Positions 61,031 to 64,000 of a DNA stretch of 64,000 nt are shown here, piece by piece. The notes beneath the pieces were generated by a model that was given only the letters and a program-made list of their open reading frames with translations, was not told the DNA's origin and did no database searches. Position 1 is the stretch's first letter; the number at the start of each line of letters is the position of its first letter. The translations under genes were made by a program, and so were the position numbers. This DNA is from DASPWW01 sp963756745 (GTDB taxonomy: Bacteria > Actinomycetota > Thermoleophilia > Solirubrobacterales > 70-9): NCBI GenBank assembly GCA_963756745.1, contig CAVWOU010000010.1, forward strand, positions 758,506 through 822,505, given 5' to 3'.

Positions 61031-62275
61031 GTGCCGGAGAAGCTGATCGAGGTCCCAGCAGCCCGCAGCCTGGTACTCGAGCGGGTCAGGCCGCTGCCCG
61101 CCGAGCAGGTGCCGCTGCACGCGGCGCTGGGCCGGATTCTGGCGGTGGACATCGAGAGCGTCGATCCGGTGCCTGGCTTCGACAACTCGTCGATGGACGG
61201 GTTCGCTGTCCGGGCCGCGGACACCCGGGGAGCCAGCGCCGAGACCCCGGTGGCGCTGCGGGTCGCCGATGAGTCGCGCGCCGGGCGGCCCGCCCAGTCG
61301 GCGCTTGACGAGGGGCAGGCAGTCGCGATCTCAACCGGGGCGATGGTGCCCGACGGCGCCGATTCGGTTGTTCGGGTCGAGGACACCAGCACGCGCAACG
61401 GCCGCGTCGAGGTGTCGGTCGAGGTCAAGCCGGGCAACAACGTTCGTCGCTCGGGGGACGACATCAAACCGGGCGCGCCCGTCCTGCGCCGGGGCACGGC
61501 GATCGGCGCGGCCGAGCTGGGGGTGCTCGCCTCGGTGGGCGTAGGCGAGGTCCGCTGTGCCCGCCGTCCCCGCGCGCGAGTCCTGACGACCGGCGACGAG
61601 CTGCTGGAGCCGGGTGACGCACTTCGGCCCGGCGGCGTCCGCAACTCGAACGCCTACTCAATCCCGTCCATGGCACTCGGCGCCGGCGCAGAGGTCGCTG
61701 CCGTCGAGACCGTCCGCGACGATCCAGCCGCGACCCGGGCCGCGATCGAGGCGACCCTCCAAGGAGACATCGCGGTGATCTCGGGAGGCGTCTCGGTCGG
61801 GCAACACGACCACGTCAAGTCAGCCCTCGACGCGCTCGACGTCGAACAGGTCTTCTGGCGCGTCGCCCTGAAGCCGGGGAAGCCGACCTGGTTCGGCGTG
61901 GCGCCGGGCGGCGCGCTGGTCTTTGGCCTGCCCGGCAATCCGGTGTCGGCGATGGTCACATTCCTGCTCTTCGCCCGTCCGGCGATTCGCGCCCTGTTGG
62001 GGGCGGGGGAGAGGGTCGAGCGGGCGTCCGCGATCCTCGACGAGGACCTGCCCAAGTCGCCCGGTCGTGCCCACGCGGTGCGCTGCTCGCTCGAGCTCCG
62101 CGACGACGGCTGGCACGCGCGGCCCACGGGCGATCAGGACTCTCACGTGCTCACCTCGATGCTCGGCGCCGACGCGCTCGCGATCGTGCCCACCGAGGGG
62201 GATGCCCCGGTCGCGGGCGAGCGGATCGGGATCGAGCTGCTGCCGGGATCGGGCCAATTAGCATCGGGCGGATGA
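61031..62275 (+). CDS. moeA: Molybdopterin molybdotransferase
   Basis: MoeA inserts molybdate into adenylated molybdopterin. The 414-residue product (GTG start) has Ser-Ser-Met-Asp-Gly-Phe-Ala-Val near 53-60, Ile-Ser-Thr-Gly-Ala-Met-Val-Pro, Thr-Thr-Gly-Asp-Glu-Leu, Ser-Gly-Gly-Val-Ser-Val-Gly, Lys-Pro-Gly-Lys-Pro-Thr and Gly-Leu-Pro-Gly-Asn-Pro-Val-Ser, all standard MoeA motifs. It overlaps the MoaD-E gene by 4 nt. Confidence 0.95.
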   Translation: MPEKLIEVPAARSLVLERVRPLPAEQVPLHAALGRILAVDIESVDPVPGFDNSSMDGFAVRAADTRGASAETPVALRVADESRAGRPAQSALDEGQAVAISTGAMVPDGADSVVRVEDTSTRNGRVEVSVEVKPGNNVRRSGDDIKPGAPVLRRGTAIGAAELGVLASVGVGEVRCARRPRARVLTTGDELLEPGDALRPGGVRNSNAYSIPSMALGAGAEVAAVETVRDDPAATRAAIEATLQGDIAVISGGVSVGQHDHVKSALDALDVEQVFWRVALKPGKPTWFGVAPGGALVFGLPGNPVSAMVTFLLFARPAIRALLGAGERVERASAILDEDLPKSPGRAHAVRCSLELRDDGWHARPTGDQDSHVLTSMLGADALAIVPTEGDAPVAGERIGIELLPGSGQLASGG

Positions 62276-62970
62276 CCGTCACCGTGCGACTATTCGCGAT
62301 GCTGCGCGAGCGGGCCGGCAGCGATTCGATCGAGGTCGAGCTTGCCGACGGCGCCACCGTGGCCGAGGCGCTCGCCAAGCTCGCCGAGCGTCCCGAGCTG
62401 GGCGACCTCCTGGACCGGATGCCGGTCGCGATGGCGGTCAACCGCGACTATGCGGGCCCTGGCACCTCCCTGGCCGCGGGCGACGAGCTGGCGCTGGTGC
62501 CCCCCGTGAGCGGCGGAAGCGGAGATGCGAACGTGCGCGCGCGGGTTACCGATGAGCCGCTTTCGCTCCAGGCGCTCTCCAGCTCGGTCTCCCGGCGCGC
62601 TGCCGGCGCGATCGTGAGCTTCCAGGGGACCACGCGCGAGGTGGCCCGCCTCGACTACGAGGCCTACCGGGAGATGGCGGAGGAGAGGATCGAGGCGATC
62701 CTGCGCGACTGCGTGGATCGCCACGGGCTCGAGGCGGCGGCCGCGGAACACCGCGTGGGACCTGTCGCGCTCGGCGAGTCGAGCGTGATCGTCGCTGTCT
62801 CGGCGGGCCATCGCGGCGAGGCCTTCGCGGGCGCGCGCGAGGCGATCGACCGGATCAAGGCCGAGGCGCCGATCTGGAAGCGCGAGGTCGAGGACACAGC
62901 GGAAGGCGAGCGCGGGCGCTGGGTCGAGGGCACGGTTCCGCCCTCGACGGCCACGGAGTCGGCACCTTGA
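62272..62970 (+). CDS. Fused MoaD-MoaE molybdopterin synthase (MoaX-like)
   Basis: A 232-residue fusion. Residues 1-82 are the ubiquitin-like sulfur carrier MoaD (Val-Arg-Leu-Phe-Ala-Met-Leu-Arg-Glu) ending in Gly81-Gly82. Residues ~86-225 are MoaE (Gly-Ala-Ile-Val-Ser-Phe-Gln-Gly-Thr-Thr-Arg, Leu-Asp-Tyr-Glu-Ala-Tyr, His-Arg-Val-Gly, and the Lys in Ile-Trp-Lys-Arg-Glu). Molybdopterin synthase needs a free C-terminal Gly-Gly thiocarboxylate on MoaD, so the internal Gly-Gly implies cleavage, as known for mycobacterial MoaX. Overlaps moeA and moaC by 4 nt. Confidence 0.92.
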   Translation: MTVTVRLFAMLRERAGSDSIEVELADGATVAEALAKLAERPELGDLLDRMPVAMAVNRDYAGPGTSLAAGDELALVPPVSGGSGDANVRARVTDEPLSLQALSSSVSRRAAGAIVSFQGTTREVARLDYEAYREMAEERIEAILRDCVDRHGLEAAAAEHRVGPVALGESSVIVAVSAGHRGEAFAGAREAIDRIKAEAPIWKREVEDTAEGERGRWVEGTVPPSTATESAP

Positions 62971-63476
62971 GCGACGACCTCACCCACCTCGACGACTCCG
63001 GAGCGGCCCGGATGGTGGACGTGGGCGGCAAGGAGGCCAGCGAGCGGCGGGCGCGCGCCGAGGCACAGGTGCGCATGGCGCCCGAGACGGCGGCTGCGGT
63101 CGGGCGCGGCAACGCTCCGAAGGGCGACGTGATCGGCACCGCACGCCTGGCGGGCATCCAGGCCGCCAAGCGTGCCGCGGAGCTGATCCCGCTTGCCCAT
63201 CCGCTGCCCCTCACCTTCGTCGATGTCGAGGCGCGAATCTCGCCGTCCGAGGGACTGGTCGTGCTCAACGCAGAGGCGCGCACGGTGGCGCTGACGGGGG
63301 TCGACTTGGAGGCGATGACCGCCTGCGCGGTCGCCGCGCTGACCGTCTACGACATGGTCAAGGGCCTCGAACGCGGGGCGACGATCGAACGAGTCAGACT
63401 GCTGGAGAAGTCGGGGGGCCGCAGCGGCACCTGGCGCGGCGACGATGCCGCGAGCGATGCGGCCAGCGAGGCCTAG
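62967..63476 (+). CDS. moaC: Cyclic pyranopterin monophosphate synthase
   Basis: MoaC converts the MoaA product to cyclic pyranopterin monophosphate. The 169-residue product (TTG start overlapping the previous stop) has Met-Val-Asp-Val-Gly-Gly-Lys, Lys-Gly-Asp-Val-Ile-Gly-Thr-Ala, Ile-Pro-Leu-Ala-His-Pro-Leu-Pro-Leu, Gly-Val-Asp-Leu-Glu-Ala-Met-Thr-Ala and Val-Tyr-Asp-Met-Val-Lys. These include the conserved active-site Lys and His residues. Confidence 0.95.
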   Translation: MSDDLTHLDDSGAARMVDVGGKEASERRARAEAQVRMAPETAAAVGRGNAPKGDVIGTARLAGIQAAKRAAELIPLAHPLPLTFVDVEARISPSEGLVVLNAEARTVALTGVDLEAMTACAVAALTVYDMVKGLERGATIERVRLLEKSGGRSGTWRGDDAASDAASEA

Positions 63477-63480
63477 CGCG

Positions 63481-63960
63481 TTGCGTGCAGCGGTTGTCAC
63501 GGTGTCGACCTCGAGAGCGGCCGGCGAGAGCGGCGACGAGAGCGGGGATGCGCTGGTCGAACTCGCCGCCGGGCTCGGCGCGGAGATCGCCGGGCGGGAA
63601 GTGATCAGCGACGACCGCGAGCTGATCGCCGAGCGCCTTCGCCACTGGGCCGACGAGGAGGGCTGCGAGCTGGTCCTGACGACCGGAGGAACCGGCTTCA
63701 CGCCGAACGACCGCACGCCCGAGGCGACCCGGGCGGTGATCGACCGCGAGGCTCCCGGCATCCCCGAGGCGATGCGGGCCGCCTCGCGCCCCCACACCAA
63801 GCACTGGATGCTCTCGCGAGCCATCGCCGGCATCCGCGACCGCACTCTGATCGTCAACTTCCCGGGCAGCCCCAAAAGCATCGTCGAGGCTGGCGACGCG
63901 ATTGCCCCGGCCCTGCCCCACGCCCTCGACCTGATCGCCGGCCGCACCAGCGCGCACTAG
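63481..63960 (+). CDS. mogA: MogA/MoaB-type molybdopterin adenylyltransferase
   Basis: A 159-residue protein from the TTG at 63481 with Val-Val-Thr-Val-Ser-Thr-Ser-Arg, Thr-Thr-Gly-Gly-Thr-Gly-Phe-Thr-Pro-Asn-Asp-Arg-Thr and Phe-Pro-Gly-Ser-Pro-Lys, the MPT-binding signatures. It adenylates molybdopterin before MoeA acts. An in-frame ATG at 63445 would overlap moaC by 32 nt and adds unconserved residues. With moaA, moaC, moaD/E, moeA and mocA the cofactor pathway in this window is complete apart from an MPT-synthase sulfurase (moeB type). Confidence 0.92.
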   Translation: MRAAVVTVSTSRAAGESGDESGDALVELAAGLGAEIAGREVISDDRELIAERLRHWADEEGCELVLTTGGTGFTPNDRTPEATRAVIDREAPGIPEAMRAASRPHTKHWMLSRAIAGIRDRTLIVNFPGSPKSIVEAGDAIAPALPHALDLIAGRTSAH

Positions 63961-64000
63961 ATGGCGGCTAGCAGCGCGACGCGCCCAACGTCGATTTGCA

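Noticed and set aside
63961..64000. ATG directly after the mogA stop, possibly the next gene
   Set aside because: Only 13 codons are visible before the window ends, with no ribosome site; strand and reality cannot be judged.

Overview
The window is a dense, high-GC stretch of bacterial chromosome. Frequent GTG/TTG starts, 4-nt gene overlaps, a Rex repressor, zinc-ribbon and TM proteins, a MoaD-MoaE (MoaX-like) fusion, a TIGR02960-type sigma factor and a tRNA without encoded CCA point to an actinobacterium. My best guess is Thermoleophilia (Solirubrobacterales/Gaiellales-like). This is inferred from gene content and style, not from a marker comparison.

Layout. 1-6 kb: a truncated membrane protein, a frameshifted coiled-coil gene, a VOC protein, a zinc-ribbon membrane protein, uvrA, a hexapeptide acyltransferase and a YjbQ protein. 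6-9 kb (minus): pantothenate genes panB-panC with a DUF2520 Rossmann protein. 9-13.4 kb (plus): family-4 uracil-DNA glycosylase, tsaE-tsaB-rimI-tsaD (t6A tRNA modification), a glutaredoxin-like protein and rex. 13.4-17.2 kb: YbdK ligase, a DUF1844-like protein and a K+-independent H+-pyrophosphatase. 17.2-22.5 kb: two APC permeases with C-terminal USP domains (the first frameshifted) followed by two TrkA-type NAD-binding proteins. 22.6-25.9 kb: an FAD oxidoreductase whose reading frame runs through a tRNA-Gln(CUG), a terminator, a broken HNH endonuclease gene, a small monooxygenase and a lipoprotein. 25.9-34.1 kb: a heterodimeric ABC exporter, a kelch protein, an EamA exporter, a sulfotransferase and a PhoD phosphatase. 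34.2-39.9 kb: zwf facing a GH65 phosphorylase and beta-phosphoglucomutase pair, then an ECF sigma factor. 40.2-44.6 kb: polyamine-type ABC transporter (PotD plus a fused PotB-PotC, no ATPase here) and glutamate dehydrogenase.

45.2-63.96 kb is the most striking region: an aerobic carbon monoxide dehydrogenase island. It carries coxG, five tandem small single-pass membrane proteins of unknown function, form I coxM-coxS-coxL (AYRCSFR active-site loop), coxE, a free-standing fragment of the CoxL molybdenum domain, two XdhC/CoxI proteins (one fused to a YHS metal-binding domain), mocA, coxD and moaA. These are followed by a convergent modABC molybdate transporter with a ModE-like regulator, and a divergent moeA - moaD/E fusion - moaC - mogA run. 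Together the genes could import molybdate, build and mature the Mo-pterin-cytosine cofactor, insert it and run CO oxidation.

Other notable structure: an ~89-nt dispersed repeat in two inverted copies, one of which encodes the N-terminus of the TsaD reading frame; perfect palindromes upstream of the ABC exporter and of the mod operon; and three genes carrying multiple single-base indels, which may be real decay or sequence error.
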